A stretch of DNA of 64,000 bases from Pisolithus tinctorius (taxonomy: Eukaryota > Basidiomycota > Agaricomycetes > Boletales > Pisolithaceae), in contig JANFAH010000044.1 in NCBI GenBank assembly GCA_024663395.1, positions 1 to 64,000 of the forward strand. Reading direction: 5' to 3'. Of this stretch, positions 1 through 13,100 are shown one piece after another (within the stretch, counting starts at the first letter, position 1; each line of letters opens with the position of its first letter). The translations under genes and the position numbers were made by a program. A model generated the notes under the pieces. The model ran no database searches, had not been told where the DNA came from, and saw only the letters and a program-made list of their open reading frames with translations.

Positions 1-3000
1 CAAAGACGAAGCGTGAAGCGTGCTTAGATTAAGCATGGACGGGGTAGATATGAAAGGAGCGAAAGACACGCGAAGCGGGGCTCGGTTAGATAAAGTGTAT
101 AGACAAAGAACGTGCACCGGGCCGGGATGAAGAGGTGGCCATGTCCATTGGCTAAAGAGGGGAGAGACGGAACGAACTGAATGAATGCAAGCATGGAACG
201 AAGAATCAATTAGAGATGAAGCGAAAGAATTCACAAGTGCCAGACGTTTTCCATGCGTGTGATTGAGAACTGTTTACGAGACATACATGGTGTACGCCCG
301 GGTGACACAGTCGCAACGGAAGCAAACGTCGATTGATGGATCACAATACACCACAGAAAGAGAGAATCAACACGCACCCAGAAAAACGGGTAACCAAGCA
401 CAGGGCCCTCGATCCGCTCCGTCCACGGGATACATCCAAAGAAATGATGAACCATAGAGATGGAAACTTGCGATCAAAATTGTCAAGCGGGACTCATGCA
501 AAGAGTGTGTCCTGCGACGGAATTCATCTAACACCCCCTGTAAAGCTGCAAACGCCGGTTTCCTTACGTCCCGGCCGACTATCCCTCGAATGTTGCTCTG
601 CCGACCGGAAGGAGCGGTGATCTTTCCCGTAAAAATGCAGGTCGCAGTGCACGAACCGACGTCGGCTTTCTTGGCTAAGTACCTTGTGCAAGAAAGGAAA
701 TTCGAAAGCCCCACCGACAAGGATCGCCAGCCAAACCTTATGCACAATCAGCCTCGAGGATGTGTGGCAGGCTCCAAGACACAACTCCCCAGCTTGGAGG
801 TCTGGGTCGGGATTCCGGGAGTATAATTCCGTCGAATAAACATAAATGTGTGAACCCCAAGTGGCGTCCTTAGACACAACGTTTGAGGGTCCTCGACGGA
901 GAACTAGGCGGAAGTAGCACATAGACGGAGACTTGTTTATTGAAATTGACTGAAACACGAGACCCTGCTAGGGGTCTGAAGGCTGCGCAGCAAGACACGG
1001 TGGACTGAGCCTAGACATCAGGAAACAGAGTTTAAAGACCAAAAATACAAAAAAAATTACGTCCAGGGGTGAAACTGCACCTCGAGTCGTAATAGGCGAG
1101 CATCAAAAATGATTAACAGAAAATTGATGACAGTCGTATGTAAGATAAGCGCACGCTCACTGAACTGTCCGGCATCAGCGTGTTCCGATAATTCAGCAAC
1201 TGTCTGGCAGTTGGAAGGAGCGAATTGATCGAAGTCCAACGGGTTACAGCCCAACTCAGCGATCTAGACTTCTCTGAGGGTACCCAGACGGTCAAACAGA
1301 CACATACACCAAGCTCAGAGTCTTTTTGCTCCACTATCTATCGCATACGCCAAGGTAAAGGTCGGCACTGCAGCATTGAAACCGCTGGCATGCCCCGCCA
1401 AATTGCCAAATTCAGTGAACTCTTTACCAACAGCCAAGAGCTTGTATCCGACCCAGGTACATATCCGACCGCACATCGTGCGTGGTAAACGCGTACTACA
1501 TCCTATCTCTTGGAAGGTGTGGCAGAAATTCAAATCTATCATCAAATTATAGCGCTTCTTATCGCTGAAGTTCTCTCTAATCTACACTAATTGGACGTAG
1601 CGTTGCGGTCAATTGTGGTAAGGCCACGCGAACGCATGCGCACAGCGCATGACGAGACCGAGTCATTATCTTGTTCGGTTCAGGCCCATACTAACCGCCC
1701 GAGAAGTTTGGACAGATAGCCCACTTATCAAGCGCCCAAGCGAACATGGTGTTTTATCATATCATGTGTATAGATGACGCTCAAATACAAACCGCCATCG
1801 GTTCTACTCATGTCCGCCATCGAATCGACCAAACAGTCGCATCTCTCCCCAGCGCATGGGTCCGCCTAATATCGCAAATATATATGTATGGTTATGTATG
1901 CGCATCCGCTCCGATAAGGAACTCTGCCGCGCGGCGCTGGCGCAACCACCCACTAAATCACGAGAACAAGCTGTATATATCAAACACGCGCCGCGCCTCG
2001 CGTTCGTCCAAAATTCCCAAAATCGTTCCGGAACCAAAATATATGTGCTGTCATGATAGGGAAATCGTGGTCGAATGACATGATCTTGGGGCGGACCTCG
2101 TGCGCGGCCAGTGCGCTCTACCGTATATACGCACGGACGATCATACACGCACATCATACCAGCATCGTGCTGCCTACAAAGGTCAAGAAAGAAGGCGACT
2201 TTTATTTTTATTTTGAAGATTAGGGCATGATGGATTCCTAAACCCCCTTCCCATAGGCATATGATGTGCCTCCATATGGCCGCAGAGGCGTTATGTGTTG
2301 GAAAACACACGGTCTCTCCGGACATCTCCACAAGACCAACAACGCGTGTGGTACGCATGACGGAACGGCAGGACAAGGCATCTAGGCCCGAGTCCCGAGT
2401 TCCTTTGCAGCAAGGGAAAGAAGGAAGGAAGAAAGGGGATCGGCGTCTCTCCGACCCTGGCCGTACATGGAGTACGCAGGTGTGATTATCAAGTGGGGGT
2501 GCAAGCCTGTGAGGACGGAATATTGGACGTGCTTGATACCGAATGGTCTTTATTTACGACATCCAAGGATTGTTATGTACTACAGCACACATTGTGTCGA
2601 ACTAAGGGACACAACGTTGCGGTGGAGTGGGAAGTGGCAAATGGCGGGATTCTGAACGTTCGTAAGATACTGTATGGTGGGACAGCGCGATGAGTCAGCG
2701 ATGATTGGAGGTCTAGCTGCTAATAACCTTGTGAGATATGGAAGGCGCCATCCGTGGCTGCAGAGTGTTTGCAGGGTGGAGGGTGCCAGGGAGGTCGGCC
2801 CCTCTCCCCGGTCCATTCATCCTCCATGAATCGATCACAAACGCAAACAAAAACTTTCTTCAGCCCTCCAATCAATCATATTCGAACATCAAAAAACTGT
2901 CATGAGATCCTCTTCACAGGCTGGCTGGCCTACCTCAAGTTTCAGGTCCCTTGGCAATAATACCGTTCCGCATACTCAGTTTTTCTCAACAATCACAACA

Positions 3001-4411
3001 CTGAGCTTTCACAGACATGAATTCATCCACCGCGATTCCTGCGATGAATTGTTATGGTTTAACCGCCCGAACTTATCAAACTTTGAATGCAGAACACACA
3101 CACGACGTCTACCCATAGTCATTCACGGAGAGAAATTACCGTATTCGTATGCAGACTGGCATGCCGCACCGTTCAAAGAATACACACGCCCGCCGGATCC
3201 TTTGACACAGCAGGTAATTTCCTATCATAAGAGGTTAGTCTCACAAGCCTGCGCGACAATATTACTCTGTGTCAGATGTATATCGTATGATCGATCGTCA
3301 TGCCTTCGGGGTGGCAGCCAGCAAGTCCTCGGAAAGCTGTATATTGCGCGCTCTTTCCATGACCAGATATGGGATTCAGGGCCTGGACCACACAAACAGA
3401 CTTCTTCACCCCGTCCCACCTTTGCGGAAAGAGGAGGAGCTGGAAACTTTCATGTTCGGTGTGTGCATTCATCGTGTCCGCAATGACTGCCCGGTACCCG
3501 GGTTCTTTCTTGCTAGGTCTTTTTAATGAAGAATACACGAAACGAAGCTCGTTCCTCCCCCCACCCGCACTATCACAACTCCACAACACGACGTTCGGTA
3601 CCCACTCAAACCCGCCCCGCATCCGCATCTACTGAATTCCGGACGCGCAAGGTTGAGTTGAGATCAGGCTATGTTTCATGAAATCATGATGGCAGTGTCT
3701 TCTTTATTTCTCTGCGACCGAATGGCTGTCACCCCTCACTTGAACGAGGCCGAATTCCGAAGTTCAGTCTAGTGGGTGCTAGTACTAGCGCACTGCCGTT
3801 GGTTCTTGGCATCGAAGTTCGAACAGATGTCAATAGTAGTACCGCAAACATGAAAAAACGAAGATCGACCTGCCTTGATTCTCGGCCTCGCTGAGATAGC
3901 TCGGAATTCCGGCTTGCTTTCCCCTGAGAGTTGCACGCCTCCACCATGCCATGCACGAGGCCCTTTTAGCTATCTAATCTCACTTGCATACTGACCCTTC
4001 AAGTTCTTATCAGCCATCCTACATACCTAGTTTCATTCTGTAATGGAGGTCGGGGTAGGCATGCAAATTTTCCATTTCGCCACACCAAACTTCAAAGCAT
4101 GCAATGCATGAAAAAGATAGTACATACACATGTAAGTTGATGCTTATCAATGCATATACACCATACCCGCTGTTGCCCGAACTCGTCGCAACGAGAGCCC
4201 ACAAACCGAACATGACCCGATGCGAAATTCGTGAAGTCTGACAGGCGGTAGGGTCGTCCTCACGTAAACCGCCACCGCATTTGGTACACAGTTGCACATG
4301 GTACAGTAGGCTTTGCATCAAAAATTTCCAGTGACAATCTGAAATCTGGGTTGCGGCCCACGGTGCCTTTTGCCCGCGTTTGTACAGGATCGTCGAACCT
4401 CCGCTCTCCGC

Positions 4412-4449
4412 TTTTTTTTTTTTTTTTTTCTTTCCTTTTCTTTTTCCCA
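4412..4449. repeat. Poly-T and T/C-rich tract
   Basis: A run of 18 T is followed by a T-rich, C-interrupted stretch. On the minus strand this is an A-rich tract. It could be a simple-sequence tract or the tail of a decayed retroposed element; nothing nearby lets me decide. Confidence 0.8.
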
Positions 4450-5495
4450 GGCCACGTTTTCCGCGCAACCCTGCCTCGCGTTCTCCCCGCGCACCGCTAT
4501 TCACGGCGATTGCTGACCCTGGAGAAACATCGAAAGCAGTAGTCCACCACCACATTGCAACGCTTCCGCCTCGGAACTCGTCGTCGTACAGGAATCCTAT
4601 TCGTTAGTGTGAGAATAAGAACAAGCTGGGCTTTTTTTGAGTTTGTGTGTGCGTATGGGTGCTCGTAAGTAATACTCCAAGTACCAATCCTTTCTGGAAC
4701 GTCGGATACCGCTGCTGTCCGACGTCGCACTGCGCCACGGCCCTGTAAAACGAGACCAGTAAGATTATTCTATAGCTCGGAAATGAGTACTCATACTAGT
4801 ATGATAGTCCTAATCCTAATGACTAAGAAGTAGATCGTTTGGGATTCCTCGAACAGGTAGTTCACTTGTTCAGTTTTCTGCATTCTACTTATGGAGACAT
4901 GTATGTATGTACAACTTGTCATGTCTGAGTCCGAGTCCGAGTATTTGAATCCACGGAGTTCCACTAGTATAAAATGATTGACACAGCCTACTGTGTCGAC
5001 GGTCTCGTCTCGAACTTTAGGGATGATCCCTGAACCAGCTGAGCAATGACAACGAAACACCGAAATTTTAGCTGGTCTGACACTTTCGAGATGTTTCGAG
5101 GGCTACAATGAAAATTTCGACAGAGTACGTGATCATAAGCGATGGTCCGTCGGCTTGCACAGTAAATAATCCAGTAGAGTTCGTGTACCATCTGGAACGT
5201 TCAGGTTCAAGTTGTCGGCCGGGCGGCGTCCCACCACTTTGGAGCGTAGCACTTTTCGACCGACGTCCACAACAGTTGCCCAACGCCACTGCCCCAGTGG
5301 GGACAGTCCGAAAAAACGCTTAGATGACACTAATATTGCATGACAGACTGAAATGACAATGGCATGTAGGCACGCGAACATACACATGGATGGGCATGCA
5401 TGTAATCGATCGTACGATAACAAACTTATCTGCTATTCGTCAAAATCGTCTAAATGCATAACACGGCGTCCGCAATGTGGGACAGTGGTATCGTA

Positions 5496-5516
5496 TACTA
5501 CTACTACTACTACTAC
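5496..5516. repeat. (TAC)7 microsatellite
   Basis: Seven perfect TAC triplets in a region without a supported gene. Probably length-variable between strains. Confidence 0.9.
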
Positions 5517-6217
5517 TCGTCCATTCTCTCCTTCCTTCGATCATTCCTGCGTCCAACTAACCTCGTGTGACCCGTCTCGAGTCCCGCCAGGGAACAAAAA
5601 GACGACGTCTATAATGAAAATACATATAAAAGAAGGCGAAGAAGGAAGGCCTGTAAAGTAATAGTAATCATTGTGCATGTTGCGCCGCGAATAAACAAAA
5701 AAGGAAAAACCCGAGCCGAGAAAGCAATGCATGCACGATCCGAGAGCGAAGCGATGAAATGTGAGAAAGTCCATGCAAGATGATTGTGAATTGAAAACCA
5801 TGGCAAGAAAAGCCCATGAAGAATATAAACCGAGAACGAAATAGGAATGAGACACTGTGTGGTCGCGACGACCATGTGGATCTGCGTTAGCTCCAGCAGT
5901 CGAGCGGAGCTGACGGGGAGGGGAGCCGTTCCAAGACGGCAAGAGCGGCGTCTGCGGCGATAAAGGCAAAGACGAGAAAAAGTGTATGCATGTACGCGGC
6001 AAGTGGAAATCGGGGATATACCGGACGCCAAGCATGGCACAGACCGTTTACGCAGGCACACCCCTGCCGATAAAGCCCTGGCGCTGAAGATATGGCATAT
6101 ACAAACGATGGGCGTCAGGATGGTGCCGGCGTGGAGTACGCGCGCAATGATAGCGATAGAGTAACAGGGTTGCCAATATAGGGGAATGTGGAAAGGGGGC
6201 ACTGGAGATAGGTTCAT

Positions 6218-7056
6218 TTAGCGAGTCATGCGTCGCTTGAGACGGCGTTTCGTTCTGAAGAGACTGAATCGCAGACTGAGTGCGATTGCCTGCCACTGTC
6301 GACGCAGACTGTCTGTACAGCTGGGTCTGGAATAGGAATTCTTCTGGTCAACCAAATGGAACGAGAGAGGGAAGGGAGAATGACTCACGTCCAGTCCTCT
6401 TCTCTCGAATCTGGGTCCTCGCCTGCCTGTTCCGTCTTTTCATTGGTGTTATCCCGGAGAGGTTTGTGACGCGGCGAGCGAGTGCGGGTAGAAAACGGCC
6501 ACTCCCTTTCCTTGAGAGGGGCGTGTTCGAACAAGTCCTCGTCGTCCTCTGCGAAATGTCGCGAGGTATAGGAGGAAGGTTCCTCATATAGAGGATAGGC
6601 GTGTGCCGCAGTGGCAATAGTAGAAGAGTGGTACGCGGTAGACGACGACGGTCTGCGCCGTTGTGTCTCGAGAGAGGACCTTCTCTTCTCCTCTTCGTAC
6701 TCGTCGTCGTCGTCGTCATCGTCATCGTCGTCTGCGGGTGTTGAGTAAGAAGTTTCCCACCTCTGGCGCTGACTGGTGAGATGGGAGTGCATGATGGGGA
6801 AGTGGCGGAAGTCTGGGTCGTGGAGGTCGCCGTGATGGTCGACGTAAACATGGCGTATGCCGTTGGTGTTGAATCCGTTGTACGGATGTGAGTTCGGAGA
6901 GGCATAGGCTGGGTCGAGGAGACGAGCGATGTCGGAGTGGCGGGTGGACGGGGACGGGGATCGCTTCCTCATGAGCCTGTGTCTGGCTGGAGGGGACACG
7001 CTCGACGAGGAGGAGGACGAGTAGTAGTCTGGATAGTCTGATGAGACGAGCCGCAT
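6218..7056 (-). CDS. Conserved-looking unknown protein, acidic/Ser-rich with basic C-terminal helix
   Basis: Two exons: 7056-6389 and 6326-6218, with a 62-bp GT-AG intron. The phases match and give 258 residues. I do not recognise a named family. The N-terminal third is Ser- and Arg-rich. It is followed by a motif of the form HVYVDHHGDLHDPDFRHFP, which looks like a short conserved element, then a run of ten Asp with more Asp/Glu, then a Ser/Tyr-rich middle. The C-terminus encoded by exon 2 is strongly basic and amphipathic (SLRRQWQAIALSLRF and then an Arg/Lys cluster), which could bind nucleic acid or membrane. The start is the first ATG after an upstream region with a TATA-like box. A longer reading frame runs upstream without an ATG, so an additional 5' exon is possible. 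A different acceptor would give another C-terminus, but the chosen one ends in a regular helix and a clean stop. Confidence 0.7.
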
Positions 7057-7122
7057 CGAGTGGGGTGAGTGAGTCTGGTTTATTATGCGACGGGGGGACA
7101 GCACCCGCTAAAGGGTCGATGA

Positions 7123-7129
7123 TTATATA
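7123..7129 (-). promoter_or_regulatory. TATA-like box of the 6.2-7.1 kb gene
   Basis: On the minus strand the sequence reads TATATAA about 67 bp before the chosen ATG. This is a plausible distance for a fungal TATA box and supports that start. Confidence 0.45.
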
Positions 7130-10100
7130 TCAACTCCCAATACACAAAGCCCGCGCCGATGCAGTAACACCCAATCCCGATTTGGACACTCGACCCCCCC
7201 CTCGGCACATTTCCTTATCTGGCACCCCAGATCTCAGATCCAAAACGCGGCATTTCCCTTTGTCCAACCCGGCAGTCCGGCACATTTCCTATTAGCAAAC
7301 CCCCCCCTCGACCCTCTCCTCCTTCCGTCCTCCCCCTTGCACGTTCCTTGCCTCGAGTCGTCTGCATTGCCCCGTCTTTCGGTTCTCTCGATTATCTTCT
7401 TTCAACGGAGTGCACAGCTCCTCTCCTGCCTTCCATATCCTCTCTCTGCCGGCCCATCCGGAACTCCCTCTGCCAGATACTGTCATTGCTGACTCATCAC
7501 CCCTCCTCCGTTTCCACCCACACCCGGCATTCATCCAGTAACAATATTATCTTATCTCTCTCCCCATGTGATCGATTTCTCCCTCTCGTCTCGCGTCACT
7601 GTGGGGAGATACACTCATCATCATCCCATATCAGGCACCACTCCCTCGCAGGTCCATGACAGTCGTCTTGCATCATGATTCAGTCAGGCTGACTCCATCG
7701 CTCGATGTGATCGGTCAGCAACCTCTATCGCACCTCATCATCCTCCGAGCGCCTCCTCCTCACCGCCATATTTTTCTATTTCCTGCTCCTCTGTCTATAT
7801 ATGGGCCCCTCCGTACGCATTTGGCTCATCATGAATCTCGGACGAATAGAAAAACAAGAGCTCACGCGCGTTTATTAATAGCATCCCCCGGCAACTCATC
7901 TGGAAGCTCTGCAGTGCATGGGTTCCCGTCCACGGGACTATTCTTCGCTCATTTTACAAAGAACGTACTCTCGGCTTCTTCCTCCTCCTCTCGTATCTGT
8001 CATCACATTTCCAGTTAGTGACTAACCTACCTACGTCTCTGCTGACACAGCACGTCTTTCGTTTTGATGACTCGTCGAACGCGATTTGCTGTGCGGCGAG
8101 GCGTTGTGTTGATTGTCCGGAAACCAGGTGACTCATCTCATCAGTACCATCCCCACCTCAACACGTTCCGATATCAGCGATATCTCCTGCTCTCGTATCC
8201 TGACAGACTTGATATATGTACTTACACCCCCCAACACTCGTGCCGCCTTTCCGGGCCATCAGATGCAATGCGCCTTCCTTGCGTCCAAACACCCTTGACC
8301 CGGTCTATAAGCCCATCGTAGAGTATTCTACCCATCGATGGGACGAGAGTGCCTTATGATGCCACTCCGACCTAGACCCACGAGTTTAATCCCCATGCAC
8401 CCACCGCCACATCTCCGGTGTCAATGATAAATATACTTACAATCGTAGGTGTGGTGATACATAAATGGCGCTCCTCGCCTGTTCCTCTTCGCCGCAAAGC
8501 GGTCCGCCAACCTTCTCCGTGTTCTTCTCTTTTCTTCGATCTTATCTCTCTACCCAACCTCCCGGCGCTTCTCACTGGTGTAAATAGCCTCCTGGGAACG
8601 CGCGCCACACGATCGTTAGGTTCCGGGTTGATATCTTTAGCTGTTTGAGACGTCTACGTGGACGCCACGCTCTACGACTTTTGTGGTATATAGCTCCTTG
8701 CGATCAAGCGTGTTCAGTTCCCTCTAACAGCTATCCTGTCTGCTGTGTGGCGTGATTGCCACGCTATGACGATTGTGGTTCCTCCCTCTAACCCCTAGTA
8801 CACATACGTTCCGTCCGAGTATTCATTCCTTCCCTATCGGAGTCCCAAGGCCGACCTATACATACGGGGGGTGTACATGGGTGTTTTATGTGTGTACGTA
8901 CAAACAAGAATTTCGGGGAGCCGTTGCTATCGTGGTCGCCAAGTTCCGTTCTGGTGGGATTAAGGTTAGTTGGTCGTCGTCAACTGACGGCATTCCTTGG
9001 GCCATGTACTTGCTGTGGATTCCGCTATCCAGTAATATACCTGCCATGACGGAACACAATACTTGTGTACGTATGCGTGCATGTTAATCAAGGAACTTGG
9101 CCAAGGACCTGGCGTCCCTTCATATTGATCTCGTCCCTTGTTCAGTGTATGTGCAAGGAGCAGGTACTCGGGTCAGCATGCCCGAGCACCCCCCACCCTT
9201 CTCCCTTCCAAATACTGCGACGCAAGGGCATTCCGTCATCCAAACCGCAAAAAGGGGATTGCTCGCCGACGGTTACACGAAGTACACGTCGGATTAGCAT
9301 TTTGCAGTTGCTAAGCTGGGTGTGTGGGAGGCACTATACTTTGACCACGTCAGTGTACCATGGGGAAGTACTACATGTAGTAATCCTAATCTCGTCATTG
9401 CAATGAACGCATCATCGACTATCCATAATCACCCGAGTTCCTCCAATCGCATAATTTATCGATTATCCCAAGGAACACACACGCAAAGCTTGGCTGGCAA
9501 GCCAATCGTGTTGAGCCGCAGTCCGATGGGATGTATATAGTAACTACCCCTTTTTGCGATTAGATTTCCCTCTTCGTCCATACCACTACTAAAATGCATC
9601 TGACCACATTGCACACTTGCCACGCCTTCCTTTCTTTTCCATGTGTCTGTGGGCCTAAGCGGAAATGGAAACACAGGGAAGGGGGTCCTCTCCATACCAA
9701 AGAAGCTTTTCTGTGTGCTTAGTATGTATGTATGTATAGCTCAAGAGCATGCGTGCCACGATGCAGCAATTCGAATGTATTAGATCTAAGGCGTTACTAC
9801 TCTCCGTGTGGCCAGACCCCAAAGTGGAAGAAACGAAGTTAGGAACGCGGGAACGATTCGTCTCGTTATAAGCGCCTCGAACACTACTGAATGAATATGG
9901 TCGGTCCATCTTCGAACTTCGACGTTTTTTTCGTACGTATATGTACATATAAACCTATCTGTCCCCCCCTATGAAGAACTTCCCAGTTTCATTTCTTCCC
10001 TGTGTTCTTAAGACCGCACCCGATCTGTCCTCATTATGATCAAGAAGACGATAGAGACGAAGAGGTCTATAGAGATTCTGTACGTATATCAGACGGCGCC

Positions 10101-13100
10101 TACGTCGTCCCAATGCCAAGTGTATGTACATTAAATAATAACCGGACTAGCAACACAGCGTCTCGCCCCTGAATCCGAAAGACATGGCAACGGATGTGAC
10201 GAATCGATACGGATCGTCACAACGCCACGCGCTTTCATATGGCAAAGGAGCATGTGTACGTGTACGTGTACATATGTAGATCAACTCACACATTTCAATT
10301 GAGATATGGATGTACGTCGAGCATGCGGAACAGACGTCATAAAGAGGGTACTTACACTCCAAATAGGATGCGTAGAGGATCCTTGGGAGCTGGTGTCTAG
10401 AGTCTAGGCAGCAGGTCGTATGTACATTGCTGTCCACCGTTGCGCAACTCGTTTGACCCACCTATGTCCGGATCTACAGCTTCTTGAACAAAATCTGGAT
10501 GGGCAGCTATGCTCCGGTATGAGCACAAGGCCGACGGCAACATGACTCACAACACCTCGATTCGGTATGAAGAACGTTTCTTGAACGAAACGCGGGTACG
10601 TCGTGCATAAGCTTCTTCTTTCTCTCCGTTGCAACCACCTCGATATGGGTCCTCGAACCTTGGGGGGTCACTGCCTGGCTTCGCAGAAACATGTTCAGCC
10701 ACCTACATACGTTCCCATTTGGACATCAATCTGTTCAAGTGCGCAGCCGCAAGCCAGAACGTGCAGGTACTCGATGGTGGTGCAGTGTCACAGCCGGCAC
10801 ACACACACACACGCGCGTGCACCCTACCTTCGCAGAGGACTCTGCTGCTGTACAGCGCAGCTGTGGCAGCAATACTTCATCAACACCCTCTTCTCTTCAA
10901 CAGGCGATCGAAGGAATCCATTAAGTGTCCATTGCAAGCCTCCTGAGGAGGCTCCAGTGATAGCTCGTGATCGTGATCACTTACCTTCCACGGTTTGGGG
11001 TGGCGTCACTTTTAGAACTGTTACCATCTCCAATGTAGCAAGTTCGGGAAACACGCTATCAGATAGAGTACCCCTGTCTCTGAATCGTTAGCTGCCCAGA
11101 GCTCACTCACTAAATGCAAACTGCAAAACGTGTCACATCCTATATATATCCCCATTTCCAGGGAACGTCCCCGAACGGACATGTTCGCCCTCTATTCAGG
11201 AACAATCTCACCCCCCACACACGTCCCTCCTCCCCTGAGTTCCTGTGTGCGCTCGTTCTGTCAGAAAATGCTGTGCAAAGAGGGGTGCATGACCTTGTTT
11301 TTCAGATTGAGAGAACTACTACACAGCCTGGTGGAGTCGGTACATCGGCCGTGGCGAGGCCGGAGACCAAGCTTGATTAGCTGACTCCAAGTAAGGTTTT
11401 TTCCAGGGATAGTATGGAGGGGCAGGTGCGGAAGTTCTTGGCGAGTCCTCATGCGTGAGAAGGTTTGGAGGGCAGACCATGGTTGGAGGCCAGGGCAATA
11501 TTGCAGGCGCTTGGAGGGCGGATACTTGGCAGCGTGGCCAAGGCAAGGCTTGGACTTTCCAAAATCGGACCGACTCATGGCACCCAGCGTGGCTGTGCTG
11601 CACATAACGTGACGTCATCATATCGTCTACACGTCCATACCCAGTGTACAGGGGGAAGTCGGAACGTTGGAGGGCGGAGGGTATCTTCAAAACACCAGGG
11701 TGTGAGGTGGTTGCCTACTACGTACTCAGTATGTTACATAAAAGATGCCGCAGGGCCATCGAGGGCTTTGGGTTCGAGTATGGAAGACTGCTGCAGCATG
11801 CTGCGTACGGAGCTTTTCCAGTATGGTACTTACGCCTCGCAATGATGAGCCCGGGAGCCGGTATTATCGTGCATACGTTGACAGTACCATACCTGTGCGT
11901 CTGGTGCGTGGCCCACCATCTGCGGTTATCTTGGAGAAACGGGTTGACTTCACTGACTGCGCGCGCGCAAATTCGATCATATGATGCATCTCGTCACGTC
12001 ATTGATAGTTGGTGCGCGCCAAGTTCATTACCTCGAGATAGCCACGGTGGTGGGGAGGGGGTGATCATCGGAAGCAGCGGCCGGCACGGGCATACTATCA
12101 TCGGCAGTATGGTCCGGTGGTCGTGATCTTTGTTGGGGAGGGGGGTGCCAGAATGCAGTGGTGTGTGTCCTTTGACAAGTGGGTGACAGGTGAACGTGGA
12201 GATTGTCTCAAGGAGGGAACAAGGACGCAAGGGCGCGCAGCTGCGCGGTGAGTGCATGGCGATGACGTGACACTTAGCCTGGCGTGGTGTCGAAAGAACA
12301 ATATTTGTCGAGGATCGGAAACTTCGTAACACTAGAACTCTTTCGACACTTTTGATTCATGACTTCTTTCATCTTGGTCCAAACTTTGTTGGAGTTCTTT
12401 GTCTCACTAGCACACACAATCGATCATTGTGGGTTCCATTCACTGTGAACACAGAAACAATTCCTTTACAGTTTCTGCCTTTGTATTTTGTGAGCGCTCT
12501 TATTGTAAGTGTTACCTTCCACGCCGGTTTCACACGTCACATCCCGATCAGCGTTCCGGACAAAAAAGCTTATCGTGTCCCATAGGTTCGCCCGATCCCG
12601 GATAGGCTGCCATCCGCCTTTGTGTCTCTCTCTTCCTGCCACGCCCGAGCACTGTGTCTGTGCACATGTTCTAACCTCACGCCAATCACATGCCTTCGGG
12701 CTCGTCCAGTCATGTTTCACGTTTTTTTTCTTTCTCTTACCTTGTTTGTCTTTTGCGCCGCCAATTCCAGTCAAGACCGCCACAGCGATTTGGAGTCCGA
12801 CAACAGCACAAAGGGCACTCTGAGGTGACAGACTGGAGATGGGCTTGAAGCGTCGTGTTTGCCGCGGCAGATCTGCTCGGCACCTGTAAGTAACAATACA
12901 GTATGTCTTTCAAGCTTGACGAGTTTGGCATGTCACCCCCCCCCTCCACAGTTCTTCATTCGATTGTCCCGCCTTTGTTGAGGTCTCTCAGACGGGCGCA
13001 AGAAGGGTATTGGTCCTCGGCTTGTTGAGAAGAAGGTCGCATTTCAGATTAGAAACCGAGAACGCTCTGATAGGTCATGTGCAGTGCATATGCTGTGGGG

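Larger units (their letters stand above)
1..6217. other. Gene-poor stretch, no gene I can support
   Basis: I see no recognisable protein family here on either strand. The longest open frames (about 195 codons, plus strand, 2902-3486; about 200 codons, minus strand, 5609-6217) have no family motif, no sensible intron context, and lengths that chance could produce in a window this size. Visible low-complexity pieces are an 18-T run near 4412 and a (TAC)7 microsatellite near 5496. CpG is common throughout, unlike the 35-41 kb region, so this is not an obviously methylation-decayed repeat. It could hold 5' or 3' UTRs, non-coding RNA or strongly degraded elements that I cannot recognise. Confidence 0.5.

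Noticed and set aside
2902..3486. Plus-strand open frame of about 195 codons
   Set aside because: No family motif, no intron context, unusual composition. A frame of this length is expected about once by chance in this much sequence.
5609..6217. Minus-strand frame of about 200 codons next to the 6.2-7.1 kb gene
   Set aside because: The gene upstream splices in another frame to a short basic exon that ends at 6218 with matching phase. The 200-codon frame has no motif and an odd composition rich in Cys, His and Phe.
10404..11690. Possible multi-exon minus-strand gene between 10.4 and 11.7 kb
   Set aside because: One segment (near 11,088-10,985) ends in a good donor, but I could not connect it to other segments with consistent phase, and no fragment resembles a known protein.
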